DNA from: Thauera humireducens
GTDB taxonomy: Bacteria > Pseudomonadota > Gammaproteobacteria > Burkholderiales > Rhodocyclaceae
Direction: 5' to 3'
Length of the DNA: 64,000 nt
NCBI RefSeq assembly: GCF_001051995.2
Contig: NZ_CP014646.1
Coordinates: 744,001-808,000, forward strand
The position numbers were made by a program, and so were the translations under genes. The notes below the pieces were generated by a model. It was not told the DNA's origin. It saw only the letters and a program-made list of their open reading frames with translations, and ran no database searches. This document shows, piece after piece, positions 51,317 to 61,647 of this stretch. Numbering within the stretch: the stretch's first letter is position 1; every line of letters starts with the position of its first letter.

Positions 51317-52264
51317 ATGCCCTTGAGCCCCGAGGCCCAATCCCTGCTCGCGATGGCGTACCGCGTCGGCGCGCCGAAGTTCCACGAGCTTTCCCCGGCG
51401 CAGGCCCGCCACTCGTTCCAGAAGCTGCAGTTCGCCTTCAGACCCGAGGCGCCCGCGGTCGCTTCCACCACCGAGGTGCCGATGGCGCGGCCCGATGGAT
51501 CGGCGCTGCTGGCGCGGCTTTACCGGCCGCTGTCGAGCCAGCCGCACCACGTGTTGCCGCTGCTGATCTTCCTGCACGGTGGAGGCTGGTGCGTGGGCGA
51601 CGTCGCGAGCTACGACGTGCTGTGTCGCGAACTGTCCAACCTCTCCGGGTGTGCGGTGCTGTCGGTCGACTACCGCCTGGCGCCCGAGCATCCGTTCCCG
51701 GCCGCGCTGGACGATGCGGCGTTCGCGTTCCAGTGGGCCGTGGAGCACGCCGAGCTGCTGGGCGTCGATCCGGCCCGGATCGCGCTGGGCGGCGACAGCG
51801 CCGGCGGCAACCTGTCGGTCGTCACCGCGCTGGCGCGGCGCGGTGCGGCGGTCGCGCCCCGTTTCCTGCTGCTGGTCTATCCCTGTACCGAGATCCTCAG
51901 TGCGCGGCCTTCACGCCAGCGTTTTGCCGACGGCTTCTTTCTGGATAGCGGCACGCTGCAGTGGTTCTTCGAGCGCTATCTGCCCGCGGGCAACAGCGAG
52001 GACTGGCGCGCCTCGCCGATGCGGGCGGAGTCCTTGCAGGGGCTCCCGCCGGTGCTGATGGTGACGGCCGAATACGATCCGCTGGTCGATGATTGCCTGG
52101 CATTCGCGGAGCGCCTGCGGCGCGAAGGCGTCGACACCGAGTATCTGCAGGTGGATGGGGTCGTCCACGGCTTCCTGACGCTGGGGAAGCAGTTTCCGCA
52201 GGCGGCGCAGACCATCGCCACAGCCGCGCGGACGCTGGCGCGCGCCTTGAACACGGAAGACTGA
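51317..52264 (+). CDS. Alpha/beta hydrolase (HSL-type esterase)
   Basis: A 315-residue hydrolase of the hormone-sensitive lipase family. The oxyanion motif LIFLHGGGWCVGD, the nucleophile GGDSAGGNLSVV, the acid YDPLVDD and the His VDGVVHGFL are all present. No signal peptide, so probably cytoplasmic. Substrate unknown; family members split short-chain esters. It converges with the HDOD gene, whose stop is 8 bases away. Confidence 0.95.
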   Translation: MPLSPEAQSLLAMAYRVGAPKFHELSPAQARHSFQKLQFAFRPEAPAVASTTEVPMARPDGSALLARLYRPLSSQPHHVLPLLIFLHGGGWCVGDVASYDVLCRELSNLSGCAVLSVDYRLAPEHPFPAALDDAAFAFQWAVEHAELLGVDPARIALGGDSAGGNLSVVTALARRGAAVAPRFLLLVYPCTEILSARPSRQRFADGFFLDSGTLQWFFERYLPAGNSEDWRASPMRAESLQGLPPVLMVTAEYDPLVDDCLAFAERLRREGVDTEYLQVDGVVHGFLTLGKQFPQAAQTIATAARTLARALNTED

Positions 52265-52272
52265 GGAAATGC

Positions 52273-53136
52273 TCAGGCGCTGGTGACGACCGCGAGCATC
52301 TGCTGGCGGGTTTCGCGTGCCGCGGCGAGCAGCGCGTCGAACTCGGCCCGTCCGTCGTCGCCGAGACTCGCATCGAGCAGTTCGGGACGGCGGCCGAGTC
52401 CGAGGATGTCCGCGAACGGGTTGGGGGTCTCGGCCGCCTGGATCGCGAGGAACAGCACGTCGCCCAGTGAGCGTGGCGGCCAGGTGATCGGCGTGGCGAG
52501 ATCGACGTTGACGGCGTCGATGATCTGCTCTGGCAGTTCGAAGGCTTCGAGCACGGCCTGACGCACCGCCGTTTCCCATTTGAGGACAAACTGGGCGAAC
52601 AGGCGCACGTCGCTCTCGATGGCCGGGTGCCGGGCGGCCATGGCCATCAGGTAGAACTGGCCCAGGTGGGTCATCAGCCCGGCCAGCAGCGCGGTGTCGG
52701 GGTTGCCGCGCCCAAGGTGACGAGCAAAGGCATAGGCCCACGATGCGACGTCAATCGAATGCATCCACAGGCCCGAGGCCACCAGCTGCATCTGGCGCGA
52801 GCGCTGGTCGCGGGCGAGCTGGTCGGCCGCCACCGCGTAGGCCAGGCAGCGCAGCGCCGACGAGCCGATGCGCGACACCGCCGTTGAGACGTTGGAGATC
52901 TCGCGCTGGTAGGGGTTGAGCAGCAGGCTGTTGGCCATCTTCAGCACCTTGGCGCTCAGTACCGGCTCGGCGCGCACGAGCTTCGCCATGTCTTCGGTCG
53001 AGGCGTTCGGATCGTCGGCCATCTGCTTGATGCGCAGCGACAGATCGAAGACGGTGGGAAAGCTGAGGTTACCGGATTTCAGCTCTTCCTCGATTTCGGC
53101 ACTGAAGGCGCCGATCTGAACGTCGAACTCTCTCAT
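52273..53136 (-). CDS. HDOD domain protein
   Basis: A 287-residue protein with the HDOD fold (residues ~20-225): FPTVFDLSLRIKQMADDPN, LVRAEPVLSAKVLKMANS, STAVSRIGSSALRCLAYAV, LWMHSIDVASWAYAFARHL and LLAGLMTHLGQFYL. HDOD domains keep the HD-like fold without the full metal site and serve in signalling; the ligand and partner are unknown. The C-terminal ~60 residues are helical. GC-rich and native-looking. Confidence 0.94.
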   Translation of the reverse strand: MREFDVQIGAFSAEIEEELKSGNLSFPTVFDLSLRIKQMADDPNASTEDMAKLVRAEPVLSAKVLKMANSLLLNPYQREISNVSTAVSRIGSSALRCLAYAVAADQLARDQRSRQMQLVASGLWMHSIDVASWAYAFARHLGRGNPDTALLAGLMTHLGQFYLMAMAARHPAIESDVRLFAQFVLKWETAVRQAVLEAFELPEQIIDAVNVDLATPITWPPRSLGDVLFLAIQAAETPNPFADILGLGRRPELLDASLGDDGRAEFDALLAAARETRQQMLAVVTSA

Positions 53137-53221
53137 TGCTTCGCTACCCCGATGCGTGTTGTGCGCAGTTTAAGGGATCCGCCACGGGCGGCGGCGGATC
53201 GTGGCCGATGGCTGGTCCGAC

Positions 53222-53830
53222 TCAGTCCTGCGGCTGGGTCAGGACGGCGTGCCCATTTTCCAGCGCCTCGACCTGGGCCAAGGTGCATACCGGCACGCCG
53301 AGCGCCTCGATGGAGGCATGGCCCTGCTTGAAACGCTTCTCGACGATGAAGCTCGCGCACAGCACCTCGGCACCGGCCTCCCGCGCCATCTCGATCAGCG
53401 CGACGGCGGTGCGACCGTTCGACAGGAAGTCGTCCACGATCACGACGCGGTCGGCGGGCATCACGTAGCGCTGCGACAGCACCAGCTTGGTCTCGCCCCC
53501 CTTGGTCGGCGACGGAATCACGCGCGCGATGGCGGGCGATTCGACCTGCGGCGCGTACTTCTTCGCATAGACCAGCGGCACGTTAAGCGCCTGCGCCACC
53601 ACCAGCCCGGGGGCGATGCCGCTCGCCTCGGCGGTGAGGACCACGGTCGGCTCGAAGCCCGCGAGACGCTTGGCGAGCTCCTGTCCCATCTCGGTGATGA
53701 AGCTCGGCTCGATGCGGTGGTTGAGGAAGTGGTCGATCTTCAGGATCTGGTCGCCGATGACCGTGGCTTCGGCTTCGATGCGGCGCACCAGGGGGCCGTA
53801 GGGGCGGAGGAGATTGAGGTCGGCAGTCAT
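53222..53830 (-). CDS. xpt: Xanthine phosphoribosyltransferase
   Basis: A 202-residue type I phosphoribosyltransferase of the xanthine kind. PRPP-binding motif: RVVIVDDFLSNGRTAVALIE; other xpt features are ILKIDHFLNHRIEPSF and LTAEASGIAPGLVVA. It salvages xanthine to XMP. ATG 53830. Upstream there is a short hairpin CCCCGCCTCCAGGGG (53851-53865) but no recognisable purine riboswitch. Confidence 0.93.
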   Translation of the reverse strand: MTADLNLLRPYGPLVRRIEAEATVIGDQILKIDHFLNHRIEPSFITEMGQELAKRLAGFEPTVVLTAEASGIAPGLVVAQALNVPLVYAKKYAPQVESPAIARVIPSPTKGGETKLVLSQRYVMPADRVVIVDDFLSNGRTAVALIEMAREAGAEVLCASFIVEKRFKQGHASIEALGVPVCTLAQVEALENGHAVLTQPQD

Positions 53831-53846
53831 GCACTAGGGTCCGTAA

Positions 53847-54455
<609 letters not shown>

Positions 54456-54935
54456 ATGCGCATCTGCATCGACCTTGGCCGCCAGAGCCTCGAACTCTTT
54501 GGCGATGATGGCGCCTGCATTCGGCGTTACGCGGTGTCGACCGCACTCAACGGCCCGGGTGAGGAAAGCGGCAGCCAGCGCACGCCGCGCGGCCGCCACC
54601 GCATCCGCGCGCGGATCGGCGCGGGGGCGCCCAGCGGCGCCGTGTTCCGCGGTCGCCGGCCGACCGGGGAGTGCTGGACGCCCGAGTTCGCCGCTGCGCA
54701 CCCGGGACGCGACTGGATCCTGAGCCGCATCCTTTGGCTGTGTGGCGAGGAGCCGGGGCGCAACCGGCTGGGGCGCGTCGATTCGATGCGGCGCTACATC
54801 TACATCCACGGCACGGGCGACGACCAGCCGATGGGCGTGCCGTTGTCGCATGGCTGCGTGCGCATGCGCAACCGGGAGATCATCGAGCTGTTCGATCTTG
54901 TGCCGGCCGGAACGAAAGTGGAGATCCGCGAATGA
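54456..54935 (+). CDS. L,D-transpeptidase (YkuD domain), without signal peptide
   Basis: A 159-residue protein that is almost only a YkuD domain: DLGRQSLELFGDDGACIRRY, NGPGEESGSQRTPRGRHRI, then the catalytic YIYIHGTGDDQPMGVPLS and HGCVRMRNREIIELFD (His and Cys). Such enzymes link peptidoglycan in the periplasm, but no signal peptide or membrane anchor is visible here. The ATG directly abuts tadA; an upstream extension is not possible. It may be exported another way or act on a cytoplasmic target. Confidence 0.92.
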   Translation: MRICIDLGRQSLELFGDDGACIRRYAVSTALNGPGEESGSQRTPRGRHRIRARIGAGAPSGAVFRGRRPTGECWTPEFAAAHPGRDWILSRILWLCGEEPGRNRLGRVDSMRRYIYIHGTGDDQPMGVPLSHGCVRMRNREIIELFDLVPAGTKVEIRE

Positions 54936-55390
54936 CAATGGCAGAGGGCGTCCGCATCGAGATCGTCGACTGGACGGCGGCGCAGCCGCGTGTGATGCCG
55001 CTGCGCATGCAGGTGTTCGTGGTGGAGCAGGGCGTGCCGGCGGAGATCGAGCTGGACGAGTTCGATCCGCTCAGCCGCCATGCGGTGGCAAGCGGCGCAG
55101 GGGGCGAGGTCGTCGCCACGGGGCGTCTGCTGCCGGATGGGCATATCGGCCGCATGGCGGTGGCCGCGGCGTGGCGCGGGCGTGGCATCGGCGGCCGCGT
55201 GCTCGAGGCGCTGGCGACCGAGGCTGTCCGCCGTGGCCTGCCACAGGTCGTGCTCAACGCCCAGGTGCAGGCGCTGGCCTTCTATCGCCGACACGGCTTC
55301 GTCGAAGAGGGCGAGGTCTTCATGGAGGCGGGGATTCCGCACCAGACCATGCGGCGGTCGTGCGCGCGACCGGCAGGCGGCGGCGCATGA
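54932..55390 (+). CDS. GNAT family N-acetyltransferase
   Basis: ATG 54932 overlaps the preceding stop (ATGA) and gives 152 residues. The YjcF/ElaA-like pattern is visible: PLRMQVFVVEQGVPAEIELDE at the front, GHIGRMAVAAAWRGRGIGGRV (acetyl-CoA pyrophosphate loop R-x-x-G-x-G) and LNAQVQALAFYRRHGF. The substrate is unknown. Overlaps the next gene as ATGA (55387-55390). Confidence 0.92.
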   Translation: MTMAEGVRIEIVDWTAAQPRVMPLRMQVFVVEQGVPAEIELDEFDPLSRHAVASGAGGEVVATGRLLPDGHIGRMAVAAAWRGRGIGGRVLEALATEAVRRGLPQVVLNAQVQALAFYRRHGFVEEGEVFMEAGIPHQTMRRSCARPAGGGA

Positions 55391-56163
55391 CGGACACGCC
55401 GGGGTGGGACGAGCCCTTCGTCGCCGAACTGGGCCCGCTGCGTTCGCTGCAGTTCGACGGCCTGACCGTGCAGAGCGTGATGTCGGTCGTCGAGCCCGAC
55501 GCGCTGGCGCTCGACTACACCCGGGCGATGATGGGCTTCCTGCTGTTCAACCCGCACCCGCGCCACATCGTCATGGTGGGGCTCGGCGGTGGCTCGCTGG
55601 CCAAGTACTGCCTGCGCACGCTGCCGGAGACGCGATTCACCGCGGTCGAGATCAATCCGGCGGTGATCGCGCTGCGCGATCGCTTCGGCATTCCGTCGGA
55701 CGACGACCGCTTTCGTGTGGTGTGCGCGGACGGCGCCGACTATGTGCGTGACTGCGAGGATGCGCCGGACGTGCTGCTGGTCGATGGTTTCGTCGCCGCC
55801 GGCTTGCCGCCGCGCCTGGGCAGCGCCGATTTCTACGCCGACTGCTGTCGTGCGCTGACGCCCGGTGGCGTGCTGGTGGTCAATCACTGGGCGGGTGACA
55901 GCCGCTACGCCGTGTATGCCGCACGGCTGCGTGAGGCGTTCGATGGGCGCGTGTTGGCGATCGGTGCCGAAGACGGCGACAACCGCATCAGCTTCGCGGT
56001 ATCCGGGCCGTCGTTTCCGCCTTCGCGCGGCCAAGTGCTGGGACGCAGCGCGGCGCTGTCGGCGTTGCACAGCTTCGACGTGACGGACATCGCGCAGCGC
56101 GTGCTCGGCCGTCTCGACCGCATGATGGGACGTCGTGCCGGCGGAGCGCGCATCGAGTCCTGA
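55387..56163 (+). CDS. Spermidine synthase-like methyltransferase-fold protein
   Basis: A 258-residue protein with the class I methyltransferase fold of the spermidine synthase group. Motif I is IVMVGLGGGSLAKYCLRTLP, followed by AVEINPAVIALRDRFGIP and ADGADYVRDCEDAPDVLLVDGF. The N-terminal beta domain is short and the aspartates that bind polyamine are not clearly kept, so true spermidine synthesis is doubtful. End of the tadA operon. Confidence 0.88.
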   Translation: MTDTPGWDEPFVAELGPLRSLQFDGLTVQSVMSVVEPDALALDYTRAMMGFLLFNPHPRHIVMVGLGGGSLAKYCLRTLPETRFTAVEINPAVIALRDRFGIPSDDDRFRVVCADGADYVRDCEDAPDVLLVDGFVAAGLPPRLGSADFYADCCRALTPGGVLVVNHWAGDSRYAVYAARLREAFDGRVLAIGAEDGDNRISFAVSGPSFPPSRGQVLGRSAALSALHSFDVTDIAQRVLGRLDRMMGRRAGGARIES

Positions 56164-56175
56164 CCAGGCGCGGAC

Positions 56176-56946
56176 TCAGACCGGGGGCGAGACCTTGAAC
56201 TGGTGGGTGACTTCGCTGCGCAGTTCGCCGTGACCATCCCAGGTCCACTCGTGCAGGCGGGTCTGGCCGTGGCGGTCGGTCATGACCAGGCTCGAACAGC
56301 GCGTGCCGTAACCGGGGGCACGGATGAAGGCGGGGGATAGCCAGCGTTCCCATTCGAGGCTGACGCCGGTGTCGGGCAGGTGGGGATCGGGCGCGGGCGT
56401 GCCATCGCGCAGCAGCGCCAGCACCGCGTCGTCGTCGGGCAAGCGCGGCAGCAAGGCGTGCAGACCTTCGCGCGTCTTCTTCAGCTTGGGCCAGGGGGTG
56501 TCGAGCAGGTGGTTCGACAGCCCGTAGATACCGGGTTCGAGCATGCGCACGCGGCCGGTGGTGCTCTCGAGGACACCGAGCGAGCGCCCGTCGCCCACCA
56601 GCAGGTTGAAGGCGGCGTAGGCCGCACTGTCGCTGGCCAGGTGCTGCAGCGTGGCCTCGGCACCGGCGTCGTGCTCCAGGGCCATGCGCACCAGCGCGCC
56701 GCGCGAGGGGGCGCCGGCAACATGGCGGCTCGGGTCGCGATAGTTGGTCAGCGCGGCGAAGCGTCCGTGGCGGCTCAGCCCCATCCAGGTGCCGCCGGCC
56801 TCGAGGTCGCGCCCGGCAAGGATGTCGCCGGCGTCGGTCCACCAGTGCGCGGGCGCTGCCGGTCGATTCAGGAATTCGTCGCGGTTTGCGGCGACGATCA
56901 GCGGGTACGCTTCATGCGCCTGCCAGGCGAGGACGATCAGGCACAT
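56176..56946 (-). CDS. NRDE (TANGO2-like) family protein
   Basis: A 256-residue protein. The N-terminal MCLIVLAWQAHEAYPLIVAANRDE holds the family Cys2 and the Asn-Arg-Asp-Glu motif; then HWWTDAGDILAGRDLEAGGT and GLSRHGRFAALTNYRDP. The Ntn-hydrolase-like fold is predicted and Cys2 may be the nucleophile; the reaction is unknown, with a link to haem trafficking suggested for relatives. Three bases separate it from the DUF4936 gene. Confidence 0.93.
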   Translation of the reverse strand: MCLIVLAWQAHEAYPLIVAANRDEFLNRPAAPAHWWTDAGDILAGRDLEAGGTWMGLSRHGRFAALTNYRDPSRHVAGAPSRGALVRMALEHDAGAEATLQHLASDSAAYAAFNLLVGDGRSLGVLESTTGRVRMLEPGIYGLSNHLLDTPWPKLKKTREGLHALLPRLPDDDAVLALLRDGTPAPDPHLPDTGVSLEWERWLSPAFIRAPGYGTRCSSLVMTDRHGQTRLHEWTWDGHGELRSEVTHQFKVSPPV

Positions 56947-56949
56947 TGT

Positions 56950-57252
56950 TCAGCGCTGCTCGACGAAATGCTCGACGTGCCGGGCAGCGCCTTCGGCGAC
57001 GAGGTCCGCAAGCCGGTGCGCGACAGCTTCCGCCTCGAGCACGACCATGAAGGCCGCGCGATCGCCGACGTCCTCGTAGACCTCCATCCAGGTCGTCGCG
57101 TCGTCCGCCCGTTGCATCAGCCGGCCCTGCACGCCCGTGCGACGGGCCGCGGCGGCCTGCATGGCCGCGACACTGGCGCGGGCGATCTCCACATCCTGCT
57201 CCGGGCGAACCCGGTAATAGATATAGACGTGCGTGAGCATGCCCTGTCGCAT
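56950..57252 (-). CDS. DUF4936 family protein
   Basis: A 100-residue protein (MLTHVYIYYRVRPEQDVEI from the second Met). The ferredoxin-like dimeric barrel pattern TTWMEVYEDVGDRAAFMVVL is typical of DUF4936, a small family common in Rhodocyclales and other betaproteobacteria. ATG 57252 has GGAG 10 bases upstream; ATG 57240 is the alternative. Function unknown. It lies in a row with ygfZ and the NRDE gene. Confidence 0.85.
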   Translation of the reverse strand: MRQGMLTHVYIYYRVRPEQDVEIARASVAAMQAAAARRTGVQGRLMQRADDATTWMEVYEDVGDRAAFMVVLEAEAVAHRLADLVAEGAARHVEHFVEQR

Positions 57253-57282
57253 CGTGTGTGGTCTCCGTCGGGAAAGGGCTGA

Positions 57283-58314
57283 TCAGCCCAGTGCGTAGGG
57301 CAGGTCGAGCAGGGCGAGGCGGGGGCCATCGACGCTGCCGAGGTGAATTTCGCCGGCCTCGGCGCTGCTGGTCTGCAGCACCGCCAGCGCTTCGAAGCCG
57401 CCATCCGCAGCCGGTGCGACGTTGACCAGCTTGCCTGCCGACTGCTCGCCGAAATCCGGTGCGTACAGGTCGGTGCCCGCCTGCGCGGCGCTGCCCGCGG
57501 GAATCGCCACGCGGTACATGCGCTTCTTCAGCTTGCCGAGGTACTGCGTGCGGGCGACGATCTCCTGCCCGGGGTAGCAGCCCTTGTGAAAGCTCACGCC
57601 GCCGATCAGCTCGTAGTTGAGCATCTGCGCGACGAACTCTTCCTGGGTGGGCGCGGTGATGAGCGGCAAGCCGGCGCGGATCATCGCCAGCTGCCAGGCT
57701 GCCGTGCCGGCGCGGCTTGCGCCACCGGCCTGCAGCGCATCGAACAGGGCCGGTGCCGCTGCGGTATCGACCGCCACGACGAAACTGCTGTCGTTGAGCC
57801 GGATACAGCGCGGCGCGTCTCCGCCGCCCGTCTGCTTCATCGCCTCGGCCGGCACGGCGAGGCCGGCGGCGCCCAGCGCCGCTGCAGCGTTCGCCCCGCT
57901 GACCCCGATCAGGGCGATGCCGCTGCTCGCGTCGGACAGCTTCACCTTGCTGCGCAAGACATACATCGAGAACTTCTTGAGGAAGGCCGGCAGGATGTCG
58001 GCTGACACCATCATCGCGTGTCCTTCCGCTTCCGACCACATCAGGAAGCTGGCGATCATGCGGCCCTTGGGGGAGTTGAAGCTGTTCCAGGCGGCGCCGT
58101 CGGCGGGGAGTTTCTTGACGTCGTTCGAGACCAGGTTGTGCAGGAACTCGGCCGAATCCGGACCGACCGAGCGGATCGTGCCCAGATGCAGCAAGGGCAC
58201 GGCGATCGTGGCGTCGGTCGTCGCGCACGCCTCGTCGGCGGGGGCTGCGAAACTCAGTGCGTTGTCGGCCAGGGTGGCGCCAAGGTGTGCGAGGTGATCG
58301 GTCCAGACGGTCAT
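57283..58314 (-). CDS. ygfZ: Folate-binding protein YgfZ
   Basis: A 343-residue tetrahydrofolate-binding protein that helps assemble and repair certain iron-sulfur clusters. The diagnostic KGCYPGQEIVARTQYLGKLK is present near residue 250, including the Cys of the K-G-C-Y-x-G-Q-E motif. The N-terminal half resembles the aminomethyltransferase fold (LHNLVSNDVKKLPADG, SPKGRMIASFL). It is divergent from mltG. Confidence 0.95.
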   Translation of the reverse strand: MTVWTDHLAHLGATLADNALSFAAPADEACATTDATIAVPLLHLGTIRSVGPDSAEFLHNLVSNDVKKLPADGAAWNSFNSPKGRMIASFLMWSEAEGHAMMVSADILPAFLKKFSMYVLRSKVKLSDASSGIALIGVSGANAAAALGAAGLAVPAEAMKQTGGGDAPRCIRLNDSSFVVAVDTAAAPALFDALQAGGASRAGTAAWQLAMIRAGLPLITAPTQEEFVAQMLNYELIGGVSFHKGCYPGQEIVARTQYLGKLKKRMYRVAIPAGSAAQAGTDLYAPDFGEQSAGKLVNVAPAADGGFEALAVLQTSSAEAGEIHLGSVDGPRLALLDLPYALG

Positions 58315-58504
58315 GGTTGGAATATGCGGTCCAGTGGGGTAGGGAAGGGAATACAGGCTGAACGCGCCCGCCCCCTCGGGTGTCCGGCGCCACCCTCACA
58401 TGCGTTGAGGATGGCGGGATGGGGCGGTCGCGTGTTGCAGTATTATAGGCGCCCCGCCATGCGGCGGTCGCCCACGCGGCCGCCATGGTTTTCGCCGGCC
58501 TTCG

Positions 58505-59509
58505 ATGAAACGTCTCCTGCTTCGCATCGTCCTGTTGCTGCTCGCCCTGGCCGTCCTCGCGGCAGGCGCGCTGTATGTGCTCGCCCATCGACCGCTGCAA
58601 CTGAAGGACGAGGTGGTCGACTTCACCGTGTCGCGCGGGCTGGGCATGCGCCAGGCAGCCAACGTCATCGCCGCGGCCGGCGTCGATGTGAATCCCGCGC
58701 TGCTGAGCGGGCTGGCGCGCATCTCCGGGCGGGCCACCTCGATCAAGGCCGGTAGCTACGAGGTGCACCGCGGCGTCACGCCGTGGCAGATCGTGCTCAA
58801 GCTGTCCGACGGCGACGTGTCGCAGGCCGAGGTGCTGCTGGTGGAAGGCTGGACCTTTGCGCAGGTGCGCCGCGCGCTCGAGAGCCATCCCGAGATCGAG
58901 CCCGATACGGCCGGGTTGAGCGACGCCGAGATCCTGGCGCGGATCGGCGCCGCCGAATCGCATCCCGAGGGCTTGTTCTTTCCCGATACCTACCTGTTCG
59001 ACAAGCGCTCGCAAGCCTCCGGCGTGCTGCGCAGGGCCTACCACGCCATGCAGTCGCGGCTGGCGCAGGCGTGGGCGCAACGCGATCCGGCGCTGCCGCT
59101 GCAGTCGCCCTATCAGGCGCTGATCCTTGCCTCGATCGTCGAGAAGGAGACCGGGCGTGCCGAGGATCGCGGGCTGGTCGCCTCCGTGTTCGCCAACCGA
59201 TTGCGCATCGGCATGCCGCTGCAGACGGATCCGACCGTCATCTACGGTCTCGGCGCCGATTTCGATGGTCGCCTGCGGCGCAAGCACCTCGACACCGACC
59301 ACCCCTGGAACACCTATACGCGTGGCGGCTTGCCCCCGACGCCGATTGCGATGCCGGGGCCCGAGGCCCTGCGCGCAGCGGTCAAGCCGCAGCAGAGCGA
59401 GTACCTGTATTTTGTCGCGCGCGGCGATGGCAGCAGCCAGTTCTCGCGCACGCTCAACGAACACAACCAGGCGGTCAACCGCTACATCCGCAACGGGAGC
59501 AAGCCTTGA
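58505..59509 (+). CDS. mltG: Endolytic murein transglycosylase MltG
   Basis: A 334-residue membrane-anchored enzyme that cuts nascent glycan strands. N-terminal anchor [21 protein letters not shown] at residues 5-25. LysM-like region follows ([19 protein letters not shown]); the catalytic domain has [20 protein letters not shown] (catalytic Glu), [19 protein letters not shown] and [19 protein letters not shown]. The stop overlaps a possible TTG start of tmk; gene order mltG-tmk-holB is conserved. Confidence 0.96.
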   Translation: MKRLLLRIVLLLLALAVLAAGALYVLAHRPLQLKDEVVDFTVSRGLGMRQAANVIAAAGVDVNPALLSGLARISGRATSIKAGSYEVHRGVTPWQIVLKLSDGDVSQAEVLLVEGWTFAQVRRALESHPEIEPDTAGLSDAEILARIGAAESHPEGLFFPDTYLFDKRSQASGVLRRAYHAMQSRLAQAWAQRDPALPLQSPYQALILASIVEKETGRAEDRGLVASVFANRLRIGMPLQTDPTVIYGLGADFDGRLRRKHLDTDHPWNTYTRGGLPPTPIAMPGPEALRAAVKPQQSEYLYFVARGDGSSQFSRTLNEHNQAVNRYIRNGSKP

Positions 59510-59520
59510 GCGACAGCCTG

Positions 59521-60174
59521 ATGCCGACTCATGGGGCCGCGGCAGGCAAGACCCGGTCACGCGGCTGTTTCATCACTTTCGAAGGCATCGACGGTGCGGG
59601 CAAGAGCAGCCAGATCGCGGCCGTCGTGGCGTTGCTGCGCGCGCGCGGGATCGATGTCGATCAGTCCCGCGAACCGGGCGGTACGCCCTTGGGCGAGCGT
59701 CTGCGCGAACTGCTGCTGCACGAGCCGATGCATCTCGAGACCGAGGCGATGCTGATGTTCGCGGCGCGTCGCGAGCATCTGGCGGCACGTATCGAACCCG
59801 CTCTGGCTGCAGGACGCTGGGTGGTGTGCGACCGCTTCTCCGACGCCACCTTCGCCTACCAGGTCGGGGGGCGCGGGCTCGCACGCGAGAAGTTCGAGGC
59901 GCTCGAGGCCTGGGTCCATCCCGGCCTGCAGCCCGATCTGACCTTGCTGTTCGATCTGCCGCCCGACATCGCCGCGGGCCGCGTCGCGTCCACCGGCGTC
60001 GATCCCGACCGTTTCGAGCGCGAGCAGCGCGATTTCTTCGAGCGGGTGCGTGGCGCCTATCTGGAACGGGCCCGCCAGGCGCCGCAGCGTATCCGCGTGA
60101 TCGATGCCAACCGGCCGCCCGAGGTGATCCGAACCGAGATCGAGCGCATCGTGGCCGAGGCCCTGTCGGCATGA
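59521..60174 (+). CDS. tmk: Thymidylate kinase
   Basis: ATG 59521 gives 217 residues (a TTG at 59506 is possible). It phosphorylates dTMP to dTDP. P-loop [16 protein letters not shown], the DRY-like [17 protein letters not shown] and the lid region [20 protein letters not shown] are present; the REPGG motif ([16 protein letters not shown]) marks a bacterial enzyme. Its stop overlaps holB (ATGA, 60171-60174). Confidence 0.97.
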   Translation: MPTHGAAAGKTRSRGCFITFEGIDGAGKSSQIAAVVALLRARGIDVDQSREPGGTPLGERLRELLLHEPMHLETEAMLMFAARREHLAARIEPALAAGRWVVCDRFSDATFAYQVGGRGLAREKFEALEAWVHPGLQPDLTLLFDLPPDIAAGRVASTGVDPDRFEREQRDFFERVRGAYLERARQAPQRIRVIDANRPPEVIRTEIERIVAEALSA

Positions 60175-61229
60175 TCCATCCCTGGATGCAGCCTGCCTGG
60201 ACGCGGCTCGTCGAACTCGGCGAACGCCTGCCGCATGCGCTGCTGTTCGTCGGGCCGCCCGGCCTGGGCAAGCGCGAACTGGCCGAGGCGCTCGCTGCGC
60301 GTCTGTTGTGCGACACGCCCCGTGCGGACGGCCACGCCTGCGGCCAGTGTGAGCCCTGTCAGTGGCGTCTTTCGGGGAACCACCCCGATCTGCACTACGT
60401 CGTGCCGGCCGCTGACGCGGTGGTCGAGGGCGGTGACGCCGAAGGCGGCGAGGGGGCAGGCAAGGAGGGCGGCAAGGCCAAGTCCGAGCAGATCGTGATC
60501 GAGCAGATCCGCGAGCTGCAATCGGCCCTGAGCGTGACCGGGCATCATGGCGCGCGTCGCGTGGTGGTGCTCGATCCGGCCGAGGCGATGAACGTGTTCA
60601 CCGCCAACGCCCTGCTGAAGCTGCTCGAAGAGCCGCCCGCGGGCTGTGTCTTTCTGCTCGTCTCATCGGCGCCGCGGCGCCTGCTGCCGACCATCCGCAG
60701 TCGCTGCCAGCAGTGGCCGTTCTCGCGGCCGGACGCACAGTCACTGGCGCACTGGAAGGCAGGCGCCGAGCCCGGCACCCGGGCGCTGCTCGCGATTGCA
60801 GGCGGCATGCCATTGGCGGCGGAACGCATGGCGCAGAACGGTAGCGCTGCGCTGCTCGAGCGCTTCGTGCGCGACATCGGTGGCTTGCAGCCCAAGGATG
60901 CGTTGCGCCTGGCGAGTCAGTGGGAAGCCTGGTTGAAGTCCAAGGAGGCGCTGGCGGCGGGCTTCGGCCTTCCGCAACTCGCCGACTGGATGCAGCGCTG
61001 GGTCGGTGACCTGGCGACCCTGAGGCTGGGCGGAAGCGTGCGCTTCTTCCCCGACCATGAAGGTCTGTTGTCGTCGCTCGCGAGCCGCCTCAGCGTCGCC
61101 GCAGTGAGTGGCTGTTACAATGAAATCACGCAGATCCGCAAGGTGTCCCGGCATCCATTGAACCTGCGCCTGGTGCTGGAAGACATGCTGTTGCGCTACG
61201 CGCGCGCCATTGCCGGAGTCCGAGGATGA
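60171..61229 (+). CDS. holB: DNA polymerase III delta' subunit
   Basis: A 352-residue clamp-loader subunit. Degenerate P-loop region [18 protein letters not shown] (here with a Walker-type GPPGLGKR), zinc-binding cysteines [37 protein letters not shown] and the [18 protein letters not shown] arginine finger. It contains a low-complexity insert ([18 protein letters not shown]) near residue 90, common in this genus group. Overlaps tmk and pilZ by 4 bases each. Confidence 0.95.
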   Translation: MIHPWMQPAWTRLVELGERLPHALLFVGPPGLGKRELAEALAARLLCDTPRADGHACGQCEPCQWRLSGNHPDLHYVVPAADAVVEGGDAEGGEGAGKEGGKAKSEQIVIEQIRELQSALSVTGHHGARRVVVLDPAEAMNVFTANALLKLLEEPPAGCVFLLVSSAPRRLLPTIRSRCQQWPFSRPDAQSLAHWKAGAEPGTRALLAIAGGMPLAAERMAQNGSAALLERFVRDIGGLQPKDALRLASQWEAWLKSKEALAAGFGLPQLADWMQRWVGDLATLRLGGSVRFFPDHEGLLSSLASRLSVAAVSGCYNEITQIRKVSRHPLNLRLVLEDMLLRYARAIAGVRG

Positions 61230-61591
61230 GTACCCAAGCCAAGCCCCAGATGGCGCGCCCCGGCGTGCTGTCGCTGAACATCAATTCCAAGTCGGCACTG
61301 TACGCGGCCTACATGCCCTTCCTGAACAACGGTGGCTTGTTCGTTCCCACGCCCAAGACCTATAACCTGGGCGACGAGGTGTTCATGCTGCTGCAACTGA
61401 TGGACGATCCGACCCGCCATCCGGTGGCGGGCCGCGTGGTCTGGGTCACTCCGCCGGGCGCGCAGGGCGGCAAGACGCCGGGGGTGGGCGTGCAGTTCTC
61501 GGACGACGAGGCAGGCAAGGGCCTGCGTGGGCGGATCGAGCAGATCCTCGCGGGCCACCTTGGTTCGAACCGTCCGACGCATACACTTTAA
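61226..61591 (+). CDS. pilZ: PilZ domain protein
   Basis: A 121-residue type IV pilus assembly PilZ protein (MARPGVLSLNINSKSALYAA, FVPTPKTYNLGDEVFMLL, PVAGRVVWVTPPGAQGG). As in P. aeruginosa PilZ it lacks the RxxxR/DxSxxG c-di-GMP motif, so it probably acts through protein contacts. Position after holB is conserved. It overlaps holB (ATGA). Confidence 0.94.
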   Translation: MSTQAKPQMARPGVLSLNINSKSALYAAYMPFLNNGGLFVPTPKTYNLGDEVFMLLQLMDDPTRHPVAGRVVWVTPPGAQGGKTPGVGVQFSDDEAGKGLRGRIEQILAGHLGSNRPTHTL

Positions 61592-61647
61592 GCTTCGCTC
61601 CGTCGCGAGCGCCGATCGCGCCGCCGGGGCATTCCAGAAGACCTCCG

